A stretch of 45,851 nucleotides of DNA from Paenibacillus sp. J2TS4 (GTDB taxonomy: Bacteria; Bacillota; Bacilli; Paenibacillales; NBRC-103111): the NCBI RefSeq assembly GCF_018403245.1, contig NZ_BOSH01000024.1:1-45851 (forward strand). Direction: 5' to 3'. The position numbers and the translations under genes are program-made. How positions within the stretch are numbered: position 1 is the stretch's first letter; each line of letters starts with the position of its first letter. Shown here one piece after another: positions 1 through 8,759 of the stretch. The notes beneath the pieces are model-generated. The model searched no databases, was not told where the DNA came from, and was given only the letters and a program-made list of their open reading frames with translations.

Positions 1-2
1 AA

Positions 3-113
3 ATTCGCAAAAACGTGCACGCATTCATGGATAAGATCAAGGGAGATCCCCTAAAGATCATTGACCGTCTTTGCATCAGGATGGAATCAGGCGAGCTTCA
101 GGAAATTATTTAG
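3..113 (+). pseudogene. C-terminal tail of a probable transposase (enters from left edge)
   Basis: An open frame enters from the left edge and ends at TAG 111-113, giving 36 residues that include KNVHAFMDKIKGDPLK and IDRLCIRM. The basic helical tail reminds me of the C-terminus of DDE transposases such as the IS630 group, but no catalytic residue is visible, so the family is a guess. The stop codon overlaps that of the converging gene at 110-517 by two bases. Such tight packing suggests that the right end of an insertion sequence cut into the neighbour. Confidence 0.4.
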
Positions 114-517
114 TTCAACTTATATAGAATCGCCTGCCAGCCTGCTTCTTGCATCTCAATGGAATTGGTGGTTTCTGCTTCAAAAGCTTCAATGACCTTA
201 GTGTCGTTTTCTTGACTAATAAAAGTGATCGCAACTTTTCTTCCATCTTCCATAGTGTAAGAAATAAACTCGTTTAATCTAACTTCATCATAAACTCCAC
301 CAAAATCAAATCCAAAGCTGCCGTCCTTAGCTTCCATTCTTGTTAGGAATCTCCCGCCAACCCTTAAATCATTTTCGGCATTCGGCGCGTGCCAGTCATC
401 AGAAGCATTACACCATTTGGTTATATGCTGTGGCTCTGTCCAATATTCCCACACTTCTCCAACGGATGCATGAACTGTAGTTTCTACCGTTATTGTTACG
501 TTATTACTTGTTCCCAT
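110..517 (-). CDS. SRPBCC / AHSA1-like domain protein, altered C-terminus
   Basis: This is a 135-residue protein of the START/SRPBCC superfamily, AHSA1 branch, small soluble proteins with a hydrophobic ligand cavity. The N-terminal strand VTITVETTVHASVGEVWEYW, the segment HITKWCNASDDWHAPNAEND and the glycine-rich VGGRF turn are typical. I start at ATG 517, because GAGGTGG lies 8-9 bases upstream; the GTG 12 bases earlier falls inside that site. Family members usually continue past GWQAIL with another turn of the last helix. Here the frame ends as YKLN at the junction with the converging transposase tail, so about ten native residues were probably replaced. The ligand is unknown. Confidence 0.8.
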   Translation of the reverse strand: MGTSNNVTITVETTVHASVGEVWEYWTEPQHITKWCNASDDWHAPNAENDLRVGGRFLTRMEAKDGSFGFDFGGVYDEVRLNEFISYTMEDGRKVAITFISQENDTKVIEAFEAETTNSIEMQEAGWQAILYKLN

Positions 518-650
518 TTTAATTACCACCTCACTATAAAAAATTTAAATTTTTTGTTAATTATATACGGTAAAAACATCCTCTTCAATACACACCATTT
601 ACAATAAAAACTTAATCTTTCCGATATATCCTTACTATGCAATTAATCAA

Positions 651-790
651 AATTCAACATAAATGGATGCTGTTCTTCATTTAAACAAAGCTCAATTCTT
701 TCCCTAAAATTTCTAAAGGTTACCATCTCTAATGCTTCTTCAATGGGAAAAAATCCTACTTCTAAAGACTAGCCACCTCATCGTCCTCCC
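651..790 (-). pseudogene. Nudix hydrolase relic with internal deletion
   Basis: The DNA matches the Nudix gene at 45153-45578 in two blocks. Bases 651-770 correspond to that gene's 3' end (about 45180-45299), and 771-790 correspond to its start codon and ribosome binding site (about 45574-45592). The roughly 270 bases between them, which carry the Nudix box, are missing, and the halves are fused at the sequence ctaaagact/agccac. The result cannot encode an enzyme. Confidence 0.75.
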
Positions 791-927
791 ATTCTAGAAT
801 CCATATAACTATATTACCACTATTTCCCTGATGGTGATAGTTTCGTCCATGATCTTAGTACAAAACGGCTCGGTCCCGCCAATCCTGTAAGCTTCGCAAA
901 CAATATGATACGGTTCTCCGGCCCCAT

Positions 928-1782
928 TCATTTACCTGTATATAAGCACTTTTTATAGTTGACCAAAACCAAAACCACTGCCACTATAAAATAGAATAGA
1001 GCAGTAACTATCAGAATCTGTAGTAGCCTATCTCCAATTTGAATAGCCATAAAATAATTGAACAGCTGGTGGACCATAATGGGGATCAAGAGATTATGAT
1101 TCAAGTTATAAAATACGGTTATCATTACTTGTACTGAAACGATGGAAATCAAGAAGAAAAAACTATACAGTATCAATGCCATTCCTGAATACCCTGACAT
1201 AAGCCATAACGGGGCATGCCAGAATCCCCAAGTCACTCCAACGATCATGGCTGATTTTAATGGACTGAAGCTTTTTTGCAATTCAATTAATACAAATCCG
1301 CTCCACCCTAGTTCTTCCCCAAGCGGTCCTAAAAATAAATTATAGAAAAATACTATAAGCAGTGTAGTCCATGAAGCCGTTAATTGTTCGTATATGGGCA
1401 CATTCCATACCGTTTGTGTAATGAAAAGACTTCCTGCCAAAATAAAAAATTGAAGCAGAAAAACGCACAATACCGTGGATAGGCTTATCCTTTCACGAAA
1501 TTGGCTTTTTATAAAGTCCCACAGATTTCCTTGCGGATAGATTTTACGAAACATCGCTACGAAAACAAATGTAGCCGTCCATGCGGATAACACTTTTAAT
1601 ATTTCCACTGTCGGTTGAGACTTTAAAACAAATAGGACCAGCCCTATAACCAGAAGAAAAACATAAAACATCCCATATGTCCATAGAATATATCTTCTTA
1701 TCATTCCATTCAATTTAATCGCCCGCCTATAATTTGTTTTCAAATGAATAAAAACCAACAGAACAATTGGTACCTGTTCCAT
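928..1782 (-). CDS. CPBP-family intramembrane protease
   Basis: This is a 284-residue multi-pass membrane protein of the CPBP (CaaX protease and bacteriocin-processing, Abi) family. Three catalytic motifs are visible: EELGWSGF near residue 157 (the EExxxR motif with S in place of R), FWHAPLWL near 188, and NHNLLIPIMVHQLFN near 229. About seven hydrophobic segments flank them. The family are glutamate-type intramembrane endopeptidases, often linked to bacteriocin maturation or immunity; the substrate here is unknown. The gene lies 60 bases after the MerR gene on the same strand. No good ribosome binding site precedes ATG 1782; ATG 1704 (MIRRYIL) is an alternative start. Confidence 0.8.
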   Translation of the reverse strand: MEQVPIVLLVFIHLKTNYRRAIKLNGMIRRYILWTYGMFYVFLLVIGLVLFVLKSQPTVEILKVLSAWTATFVFVAMFRKIYPQGNLWDFIKSQFRERISLSTVLCVFLLQFFILAGSLFITQTVWNVPIYEQLTASWTTLLIVFFYNLFLGPLGEELGWSGFVLIELQKSFSPLKSAMIVGVTWGFWHAPLWLMSGYSGMALILYSFFFLISIVSVQVMITVFYNLNHNLLIPIMVHQLFNYFMAIQIGDRLLQILIVTALFYFIVAVVLVLVNYKKCLYTGK

Positions 1783-1841
1783 TGGTTTAAAAATATAAAC
1801 TATGGGGTTACCCCCAGGTCAATAGATCCCTGGAAAGTAAT

Positions 1842-2654
1842 TTACTTTTCTTCAACTGGAATAAATAATTCCAAGAATACCCGCTCCTTGTTGTCCAGAT
1901 AAGTAATCAGACGAGTATTAGCAAAAGCAACCCCCTTAGGCTTTAGTCCCTGTTCCTTTCCCCAAACTAAAGTAGGTTCAAAAACTTTATATTTAATATC
2001 ATCATTTCCATTTTGATACCTGCCATCCTCAACAATCGTATAAATGCATTTAGAATACTCCAAATAACATCTGTTTTTTTCCTTATGTTTCGTTTCAGGC
2101 TTTTCGACAATATACATCTTGGAATCCAGAAACCCGTTTTCGTCAAAAGTAAATGTTCTCATGATTTTACTTAGAATATCTTCCTTCAACAAATCCATAT
2201 TTTCCAAGATGGCCGGATACTCCAGAAAAGCATTAAAATCAGAAATCTCCCCTATGACTTCGTATGTTGGGAGCTCCCTGATGGAATATTGGTTTAAGTT
2301 CTTTTTGACTTCTTCACAAAATGCTTTGGTTTCTTTTATTTTTTGAAGCATATATGTTTTAATCCGTATGGTTTCTTCTAATTCTTTGGCTTTTTTCTCT
2401 AATAAAGTTCCCAGCTCATCGATTTCGCTTCCTACCTGTAATTTCTTAACTTCCTTCATCGATAAATTTCTCTTTTTATAAAAATCGGCCACCATTAATG
2501 TGTAAATATCATAAAAATCATACTGCCTGTAATTATTTGCTTCTTCCTGTTTTGGTTTTACAATACCCTTTTCCTCATAATATCTCAGCGCATCTCTTGT
2601 TACTCCTAAGATTTCCGATAATTGGCTTGTTCTATATGTTTTGCTATCCCCCAT
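1842..2654 (-). CDS. MerR-family transcriptional regulator with effector-binding domain
   Basis: The 270-residue protein has an N-terminal MerR winged helix (residues 7-75, SQLSEILGVTRDALRYYEEKG), then a dimerising coiled coil (about 80-125). A C-terminal domain of about 140 residues resembles the GyrI-like/BmrR effector-binding fold (PTYEVIGEISDF, YSKCIYTIVEDG). Such proteins activate promoters with long spacers on binding drug-like ligands. ATG 2654 is preceded by AGGAGG at 10 bases. CPBP protease genes on the same strand flank it on both sides, making them likely targets or operon partners. Confidence 0.85.
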   Translation of the reverse strand: MGDSKTYRTSQLSEILGVTRDALRYYEEKGIVKPKQEEANNYRQYDFYDIYTLMVADFYKKRNLSMKEVKKLQVGSEIDELGTLLEKKAKELEETIRIKTYMLQKIKETKAFCEEVKKNLNQYSIRELPTYEVIGEISDFNAFLEYPAILENMDLLKEDILSKIMRTFTFDENGFLDSKMYIVEKPETKHKEKNRCYLEYSKCIYTIVEDGRYQNGNDDIKYKVFEPTLVWGKEQGLKPKGVAFANTRLITYLDNKERVFLELFIPVEEK

Positions 2655-2687
2655 TTCAAGTCAACCTCCTAATGAATGTGTCACACT

Positions 2688-3302
2688 TCACGATATTTTT
2701 CTTCTACTAAAATAAACACTTAGTGCATTAAACTCGATATGTAAGATTATAGGTAATAATATCGACTTTGTTTGATCAGCAATGATTCCAAAAAAGATAC
2801 CTCCAGAGAATGCAAACATCATAAACCTGATACTCATTCGTGACAATTTATAATACTGAAGATGGCAGATTGCAAATAGGAAAGCGGTAATCAGTACAGT
2901 ATACTTAACGGGTAAGCCCACGATGGTTAGTGGTAAAACAGAGGTCGTGCTATTGCTTAAAATGGGGAGCATCAAACCTCGAAAAACTGCTTCTTCAATT
3001 AAAGGGTATGAAATAACAAAATGAATCGTATCGTGCCTTCCCATTGGGTTATATCCCGACGATCGAGCGATTAGTAAATTAACCAATGCAACAATGAGAA
3101 ATAACGCCATTACTGACCATAGGCTATCTGGAATATTGTATATATAATTATGCTTTGAAAATATAGATACTACAATTACGATGATTCCCCAAAAATAGAT
3201 GGTGTATTTCTTTAGATCAATCCTTGTTATTATCTCTACCCCTTTTTGAACGAATATGAAAGAAAATGTAAGCAAAAGAGATACCCCGAGTGCGATAAAC
3301 AA
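2688..3302 (-). CDS. CPBP-family intramembrane protease (second copy)
   Basis: This is a 204-residue membrane protein with the CPBP motifs EEAVFRGLMLP near residue 103, FAICHLQYYK near 144 and LPIILHIEFNALS near 185. Unlike the gene at 928-1782 it keeps the full EExxxR motif. About six transmembrane segments are predicted by eye. The start is TTG 3302, nine bases after AGGTG; no ATG in frame would retain the membrane segments. The gene ends 34 bases before the MerR gene, consistent with one transcript. The native substrate cannot be told from sequence. Confidence 0.75.
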   Translation of the reverse strand: MFIALGVSLLLTFSFIFVQKGVEIITRIDLKKYTIYFWGIIVIVVSIFSKHNYIYNIPDSLWSVMALFLIVALVNLLIARSSGYNPMGRHDTIHFVISYPLIEEAVFRGLMLPILSNSTTSVLPLTIVGLPVKYTVLITAFLFAICHLQYYKLSRMSIRFMMFAFSGGIFFGIIADQTKSILLPIILHIEFNALSVYFSRRKIS

Positions 3303-3379
3303 ATATCTTCACACCTTTTAAATATTTTTACATTAGAACTATCCATTAGCCAAGGGGATCCAACCTATCAGGAGCGCAC

Positions 3380-4195
3380 CTAAGCCTTATTCCATGCTTG
3401 ATAATATTCATCAATTGTTTGATAGCGATCGCCTTTGTCAGCATTGACAGCTTTTAGAGCTGTAAAATATTGCTTCTCTGTACCTTGCCATTTTTCAAAT
3501 GAACGATCCATTCCGCCTCCAAACAGTTGAAATGCGGTAGCCCCCATTAAAAAAACATTTGACCTTTCATCAATCTCTGCACCTAGTTGAAATTCTTCAG
3601 GCGACATGTACCTGCTTGAGCCCCACATTCGTCCCATCGTATTTACTACGGGCTTTTTTCGATAAAATTCAATGTCGCAGATCATAGTCCGTTTTCTACT
3701 AAAGTCGTACATTATACATCCATCGTAAAAATCAATAGCGATATAACCACGCTTGTTTGCATGTATGTGAAATAATAATATGTCCTTGTAAATATCCAAT
3801 TTTTCTTCGAGCGGCAAAGATATGAATTTACCCAAAGAATTATATTGTTTGCCCATACATTCGCCTTCAAACCACTCAAAGACAGTAAGATATCCCCCTT
3901 TTATCTCCTTATGTTCAATCATATCAATGAGCTTGGGATGACGTAAATCTTCGTAGACAGATACGGTTGTTTGAAGTCGACTTATTGCTTCATCAATACT
4001 TACATTGCTTTCTAAAGTTGCTGCGCCCGCCATTTTCAAGAACAGCTTTTGATTTTCGTTTTGAACTCCAAAGCACAAATAGCCGGAATCCTGTTTATCG
4101 AACACAGTAAAGACCTTACCGTATTCGGATAAAAAATAAAAATCAAAATCTTCTTTCAATTCAAATGATACCCCATCGATTAGTTTAGTTATCAT
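3380..4195 (-). CDS. Atypical serine/threonine protein kinase-like protein
   Basis: The 271-residue protein has the order of a eukaryotic-type kinase fold: a possible ATP-anchoring lysine in LFLKMAGA, a hinge-like VFEWFEGE, a catalytic-loop equivalent YIAIDFYDGCIMYD, a metal-binding equivalent CDIEFY in place of DFG, MSPEEF in place of APE, and the subdomain IX aspartate in DERSNVFLMG. The asparagine five residues after the catalytic aspartate is replaced by cysteine, so activity is uncertain. I start at ATG 4195, where GGGGA lies six bases upstream; the frame runs on to 4276 but the extra residues look non-native. Similar solo kinase-like proteins occur in Paenibacillus. The role is unknown. 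Confidence 0.6.
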   Translation of the reverse strand: MITKLIDGVSFELKEDFDFYFLSEYGKVFTVFDKQDSGYLCFGVQNENQKLFLKMAGAATLESNVSIDEAISRLQTTVSVYEDLRHPKLIDMIEHKEIKGGYLTVFEWFEGECMGKQYNSLGKFISLPLEEKLDIYKDILLFHIHANKRGYIAIDFYDGCIMYDFSRKRTMICDIEFYRKKPVVNTMGRMWGSSRYMSPEEFQLGAEIDERSNVFLMGATAFQLFGGGMDRSFEKWQGTEKQYFTALKAVNADKGDRYQTIDEYYQAWNKA

Positions 4196-4271
4196 TCTAC
4201 TTCCCCACATTTGATATTTTTTTGTCCTGCCCGGCAGTTCAATTCTGTTCCGTTTATATTTTCTGATACAT

Positions 4272-4318
4272 AACATATTCGTAGTCTAGTACCAAGATCC
4301 CTTTTAGGGGGGGGGGGG
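4272..4318 (+). repeat. Leader-like repeat copy 1, ending in a G12 run
   Basis: The sequence catattcgtagtctagtacc followed by aagatcccttttaggggg matches the elements at 34046-34115 and 45664-45731. Their common plan is catattcgt, ctag, then a small hairpin with a TTTT loop between C-rich and G-rich arms. Here the hairpin runs into 12 consecutive G residues (4307-4318). No gene with a clear link follows immediately. Confidence 0.45.
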
Positions 4319-4386
4319 CCATCTTCATCTCAGGAAGCCTTTGGACAATCAGTTTGTTTTGCCGCGTTAACCCCGTGAATTGCGCG

Positions 4387-4443
4387 TTGTCCAGCTCCTT
4401 TATGTATGTTAGAATAGCTACTTATTAAAGAACTTTAATAAGT
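4387..4443 (+). promoter_or_regulatory. Sigma-A-type promoter and palindromic operator of the ROK gene
   Basis: TTGTCC (4387-4392) and TAGAAT (4410-4415) are separated by exactly 17 bases. Directly downstream, at the expected transcription start, is a perfect inverted repeat with 11-base arms, ACTTATTAAAG and CTTTAATAAGT, separated by AA (4420-4443). Its position over +1 and just before the ROK gene makes autorepression the likely mode. Confidence 0.75.
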
Positions 4444-4450
4444 TGTGGTG

Positions 4451-5485
4451 ATGAATATACTAAAGCAGCCTTTTGTTAATCCGAAAATGATGGGCGAAAT
4501 GATTCGTCAACAGATTCGTGCGGCGCTCTACCGCGATATTGAATCGACCAAGGCTGAGCTTGCGCAGAGCACGGGCATCAGCTTCCCTACCATCAGTAAA
4601 GCGCTCGATGAAATGAATGATTCCGGAGAGGTACTGTTAATGGGGTTGGGCTTATCCAGCGGCGGCAGACGACCAAAAACCTATAAGTTGAATCCCGACT
4701 ATATGACAGGGCTTGCCGTATGTCTGGAGAAAGATTTCTCCTTCTACTTGATACTTAACTACGAGGGGGACATCATCGGCCGGGAGACACTTTCCGGCGT
4801 GCTGCAAGCCGGTCCGGAGCTCTTGACCGAACAAATCGGGACATTTCTGGCGCGGTTCCCCTCCATGCATGTTCTTACGTTGGGCATCCCCGGCGCGGTG
4901 AATAACGGCCGCGTGTCCCACATGCCAGGTTACGAGAGGTTTAAGGATTTCAACTTCGGAGCCTTTTACGAAGAGCGGTTTTCCCTCCGGGTCCAAGTCG
5001 AAAATGACATGAACACCACGGTTATCGGTTATTACGACCGCATAGGCAGCGATGATTCGCTCTCTCTTGTGTACTTGTACTTAGGCAAGAACGGACCGGG
5101 TGCCGGTATTATTGTAAATGGGCACGTTGTGAGAGGCGGAACCTTTTTCTCGGGTGAGGTTTCCTACGTGCCGCTGTCCGATACGCAGAACTTCATGCAA
5201 ATGCTTGATGCTGCTTTTGCCATACAGGACAGCAATGAGAGCCGTTCGAAGCTTATGGAAGCTATAAGTCGTCTTGTCGCTGTCTTCACAGCCACTATCA
5301 ATCCGCATATCATCATTTTCTGCAGCTCGGAAATAACCAAACTTGATCTGGTGCAAATCCGAAATAGGAGCGCTTCGTTCGTTCCGGAAGAGAATCTGCC
5401 GAATCTTGTTGTTAGCGACTGGGAGCAGGATTATTTTCACGGACTGCATCAATTAACAGTAAGTAGTATGCTGGCAGCGGATTGA
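4451..5485 (+). CDS. ROK-family transcriptional regulator
   Basis: The 344-residue protein has an N-terminal winged helix (about residues 15-70, TKAELAQSTGISFPTISKAL, ending SGGRRPKTYKLN) and a sugar-kinase-like ROK domain (about 75-344) with VENDMNTTVIG and YLYLGKNGPGAGIIVNG. The Cys-rich zinc motif typical of active ROK kinases is not seen, as usual for the regulator branch (NagC/XylR-like). The effector is probably a sugar or sugar phosphate. ATG 4451 lacks a clear ribosome binding site; GTG 4445 is possible. The MFS gene starts 26 bases after its stop, so the two are probably co-transcribed and self-regulated through the palindrome at 4420-4443. Confidence 0.85.
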   Translation: MNILKQPFVNPKMMGEMIRQQIRAALYRDIESTKAELAQSTGISFPTISKALDEMNDSGEVLLMGLGLSSGGRRPKTYKLNPDYMTGLAVCLEKDFSFYLILNYEGDIIGRETLSGVLQAGPELLTEQIGTFLARFPSMHVLTLGIPGAVNNGRVSHMPGYERFKDFNFGAFYEERFSLRVQVENDMNTTVIGYYDRIGSDDSLSLVYLYLGKNGPGAGIIVNGHVVRGGTFFSGEVSYVPLSDTQNFMQMLDAAFAIQDSNESRSKLMEAISRLVAVFTATINPHIIIFCSSEITKLDLVQIRNRSASFVPEENLPNLVVSDWEQDYFHGLHQLTVSSMLAAD

Positions 5486-5511
5486 GGACTGGCCGGCTTA
5501 GGAGGACATAC

Positions 5512-6732
5512 ATGAATCATTCATTAGACCGCAAACAAATTCATTTATGGCGTATCGCCATTTATTTCATTTTTGCACTGCCCGGGTTCACTATAGCATC
5601 ATGGGTATCGCGTACGCCAGCGATTCGGGATACACTAGGGGCAACAACGGCGCAAATGGGCTGGATTATTTTTGGAATGGCCGTAGGCTCCATCATCGGT
5701 CTATTGATCGCCAGTCATCTTATTGCTCATAAGGGCGGACGCTTCGTCATGGTAGCTGGCCTGATGGTCAGCTGCGTTGGACTTGTAGTCATAGGTCTGG
5801 GCGGCTCATGGCTGGCTAACGGCATCACGGTGTTCTTGGGGTTGGCGGTCTTCGGATTCGGGAACGGAATATGTGATGTGGCGATGAACGTGGAGGGAAC
5901 GGCGGTTGAGAGAGCCGCTCATAAGTCGCTCCTAACCGGTTTTCATGCCGCCTTCAGCGTAGGCACACTGCTTGGCGCAATGGCCGGATCGGCTGCGATT
6001 AAGATCGGTCTATCGGTCTCTTTCCACATGGCGCTTGCCGTGGCGGTTATCATCCTGTCTATTTTATGCCTATACCGTCTCGTACCTGCAGGCACCGGGA
6101 AGGAGACTGTCGGCGATTCGATGGCTCCGCCAATGAGCGCCAAAGAACGCATGTCCGTATGGAAAGAGCGGCGTACGGTTCTGATCGGGATCATTGTATT
6201 TGGAATGGCTTTTGCGGAAGGCTCTGCCAATGACTGGCTGCCGCTTATTATGGTGGACGGCTACAAGGCTACCCCTGCCATGGGATCATTCGCTTTCGGC
6301 CTATTTGTGGCCGCGATGACAATTGGCCGGGCGGCAGGCGGCAGGCTGCTCGACCGGTTCGGCAGGGTTGTCGTTCTGCGGGCATCCGCGCTTTTAGCGA
6401 TTGCGGGACTGCTTATCGTTATATTGGGGCAGAGTTACGCAGTCGCCATTGTCGGAATTGTGCTTTGGGGACTTGGCGCGGCAGTCGGCTTTCCGGTGGG
6501 GTTGTCCGCTGCGGGAGACGATCCACGCGGAGTTGCGGCCAGGGTAAGCGCAGTAGCGACGGTTGGTTACCTCGCATCCCTTGTCGGGCCGCCTTTTTTG
6601 GGGATTATAGGAGAATCGGTCGGCCTGCTTCGTGCCCTGTTTGTCGTGCTTATCGCGGTAACCGTCGCCGGCTTGCTGTCACAAGCAGCGAAGCCCACGG
6701 AATCGGATGCGTCCGATTCCATGATGATGTAG
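5512..6732 (+). CDS. MFS transporter (YbjJ/FucP-like)
   Basis: This is a 406-residue transporter with twelve hydrophobic segments. SWVSRTPAIRDTLGATTAQM after the first segment is typical of the YbjJ branch of MFS, and a loop with charged residues (about 200-225) separates the two halves. GRAAGGRLLDRFGR is the second-half copy of MFS motif A. ATG 5512 follows AGGAGG by seven bases; the frame is open further upstream but lacks a site. Pairing with a ROK regulator suggests a carbohydrate-related substrate, but drug or metabolite efflux cannot be excluded. Confidence 0.85.
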   Translation: MNHSLDRKQIHLWRIAIYFIFALPGFTIASWVSRTPAIRDTLGATTAQMGWIIFGMAVGSIIGLLIASHLIAHKGGRFVMVAGLMVSCVGLVVIGLGGSWLANGITVFLGLAVFGFGNGICDVAMNVEGTAVERAAHKSLLTGFHAAFSVGTLLGAMAGSAAIKIGLSVSFHMALAVAVIILSILCLYRLVPAGTGKETVGDSMAPPMSAKERMSVWKERRTVLIGIIVFGMAFAEGSANDWLPLIMVDGYKATPAMGSFAFGLFVAAMTIGRAAGGRLLDRFGRVVVLRASALLAIAGLLIVILGQSYAVAIVGIVLWGLGAAVGFPVGLSAAGDDPRGVAARVSAVATVGYLASLVGPPFLGIIGESVGLLRALFVVLIAVTVAGLLSQAAKPTESDASDSMMM

Positions 6733-7098
6733 CCCGAAAATGGTTGATCATTTACATTATTTCATATAATGAGTCCTATCCACTTCTTGAGTTAGCTGGT
6801 TCGGTTCCTCCTGCACCTCGCCTCGAGCCGCCTGGCCGGAGGAATGGGGATTTCAAAAGACGAATAATCGGTTTCTATTTTTTAAACCGGTTGCATGACA
6901 AACTGGAACGGCAAGTTAAAAAGAGCCTCCTTTAACGGTAACGGGATGGCTCTTACTTACATTGGCAAGTAATCAAACTCTGTTCCTAACAAAAAAACTA
7001 TTTCTCAATTTTGCCCTCTTCTTGAAGGCTGTAAAGAAGGAGAAGCTCTTCACGGTCAACAGTTACTTGTATACACTGAAGGATCGGTTTAATAATCA
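6733..7098. other. Intergenic region without a recognised gene
   Basis: Apart from the minus-strand terminator at 6917-6954, nothing gene-like was seen between the MFS stop and the short Nudix gene. Small open frames here have no ribosome binding site and no recognisable protein. Confidence 0.5.
6917..6954 (-). terminator. Intrinsic terminator for the short Nudix gene
   Basis: Seven-base arms AAGAGCC (6921-6927) and GGCTCTT (6948-6954) enclose a 20-base loop. Read on the minus strand, the stem is followed by TTTTAACTT. It lies about 145 bases downstream of the Nudix frame at 7099-7359. Confidence 0.5.
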
Positions 7099-7359
7099 TT
7101 ATTGTTCAGGTTCCCATCCAACTTGTTTTGTTGTATTCATATAAACACCTGTTATATCAATTGGCTTAATAACGATACCCGTCTCCTCAAGAAACTCTCG
7201 GCAAATTGCTTTATCCAGGGGTTCCCCCAATTCAACATTTCCACCTGGCATTTCCCATGTATCTGAGCGCCAATGTGTTCTAAGCAACAATACCTCACCA
7301 CTCTCATTGGTGACTAGAGCTGAAACCGAAATACATTGTTTAGGAACTTGATACTCCAA
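7099..7359 (-). pseudogene. Truncated Nudix hydrolase
   Basis: The 86 residues contain a complete Nudix box, GGNVELGEPLDKAICREF followed by LEETG, so the catalytic helix is present. After GVYMNTTKQVG the frame ends at WEPEQ, where full-length relatives, including the Nudix domain at 12846-13868, continue for another 60 or so residues and finish the fold. It is probably a 3'-truncated remnant, although a working short protein is not excluded. I prefer the TTG start at 7359, as AAGGAGG lies about eight bases upstream; ATG 7377 overlaps that site. The N-terminal half closely resembles the Nudix domain of the fusion at 12846-13868. Confidence 0.7.
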
Positions 7360-7435
7360 TCTAACCCCCTCCTTCATCTCTTACCTTTATACGCTTCCAT
7401 CGATAGGAAAATTCCTTTAAACTTCCCTACCCTTT

Positions 7436-8758
7436 TTAGAATCCATTAGCAGAGAGCATCCAGCCTTTCAGGAGCGCACCCCCGTCTGAATGGTTGCCTG
7501 CAACAAGGTCACCTCCGTGTCGCCTGATGATTTTGTGGGAAATAGTCAATCCTAGACCGACACCTCCGGTTGAACGATTTCTCGATGCTTCCCCACGATA
7601 TAGGGGTTCAAATACTCGTTGAAGCTCCTCCGGGGAGAAGCCTTCCCCTGTATCCTGAACAGTAAAGGTCACTTGGCCGCCCTCCTTAAAGCATTGGACA
7701 AAAATTTTACCATAGCAAGGTGTATGCCTGACCGCATTATCCAATAGGTTGTTCATGGCCCGCTCCAATAAGTGAGAATCGCCCACGACTACGCAATCTT
7801 CCCCAAAATGCTCGACGATAATAGAGATATGCTTTTGCCGGGCTAGAGGATTCAGGCTGTCTATAGACTTCTGTAATACAACTGGAAGATCAACCTTGCT
7901 TTCTTTGAGTTCCATCTCTAAATATTCTGTCTTCGCAAATGTAAAAAGTTCCTCTGCCAAGCGGTCCAATTGGGCCGACTTTTCCTTACAAACCGCCACA
8001 TACTTTGCGATTTTATCCGGTGAATGGGCAATGCCTTGCTCCAGACCATCCAAATAGCCTCGTAAAGCGAATAAGGGTGTCCGTAAATCATGGGCAACCG
8101 CAGCAATGACAAATCGACGTTCTTCTTCCAATTCCACTTGTTTCTGAATGGATTCTTGGAGACCCTCTACCATCCCTTTAAATCCGTCACGTACTTCAGT
8201 AATTTCTGTGATCCGGAACAAAGGTAAGTGGACGTCCAAATCTCCCTCTGCGATTTGTCGAACCCCCAGACTCATTTGCTCAAGAGGTTTGAGAATGAAC
8301 CTTCGCATGGCATATCCGACAATAATAAAGGCCAGCAGTAGTCCAACGAATGCCGCAATCATCTGAATCACCCTAGAATTCGGCTGGTAAATGATTACCC
8401 TTCCGAGTACGCGTCCGTCCTGAAGGACCGAAAACTGTTCCGTTCGAAGCAATGAACGATTCCGTTCAAGGGTGAATCGAAAAATTTCCTGATTGGAGTC
8501 GGATAAAATAGCCACGCCCATGCTGGTTTCCTGTAACTGTCCTTTCAATTGGTTTTGCCAAACAGGGTTGGCCCAGTTTTCCGTATTGGTCTCTATGAGG
8601 TGGATCGTCTCGGCTAAGTCTCTTTTTTGAGAATCATTCATGTCGAAGCTGAGCGTTTTTGTTTCAATGAAGTGTGCGGTTACGTAAAATAACCATGGCA
8701 ACAGGAGGATAAAAAACAAGCTGAGAATGGTAAACGTACGAATGCGAATAGTCCTCAT
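7436..8758 (-). CDS. Sensor histidine kinase
   Basis: This 440-residue membrane kinase has a transmembrane segment at about residues 10-28, an extracellular sensor of about 100 residues, a second membrane segment near 132-152 and a HAMP linker (about 153-205). The dimerisation domain carries the phosphorylated histidine in VAAVAHDLRTPLFALRGYLD, followed by the ATPase domain with the N box MNNLLDNAVRH, G1 DTGEGF and G2 GVGLGLTISHKI. It is the partner of the regulator that ends one base before its start. The sensor domain has no recognised fold, so the signal is unknown; cell-envelope stress is a common theme for this layout. Confidence 0.93.
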   Translation of the reverse strand: MRTIRIRTFTILSLFFILLLPWLFYVTAHFIETKTLSFDMNDSQKRDLAETIHLIETNTENWANPVWQNQLKGQLQETSMGVAILSDSNQEIFRFTLERNRSLLRTEQFSVLQDGRVLGRVIIYQPNSRVIQMIAAFVGLLLAFIIVGYAMRRFILKPLEQMSLGVRQIAEGDLDVHLPLFRITEITEVRDGFKGMVEGLQESIQKQVELEEERRFVIAAVAHDLRTPLFALRGYLDGLEQGIAHSPDKIAKYVAVCKEKSAQLDRLAEELFTFAKTEYLEMELKESKVDLPVVLQKSIDSLNPLARQKHISIIVEHFGEDCVVVGDSHLLERAMNNLLDNAVRHTPCYGKIFVQCFKEGGQVTFTVQDTGEGFSPEELQRVFEPLYRGEASRNRSTGGVGLGLTISHKIIRRHGGDLVAGNHSDGGALLKGWMLSANGF

Positions 8759-8759
8759 A

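Noticed and set aside
3380..4276. Longer kinase-like protein from 4276
   Set aside because: The extra 27 residues have no ribosome binding site and run into the leader-like repeat; ATG 4195 is better.
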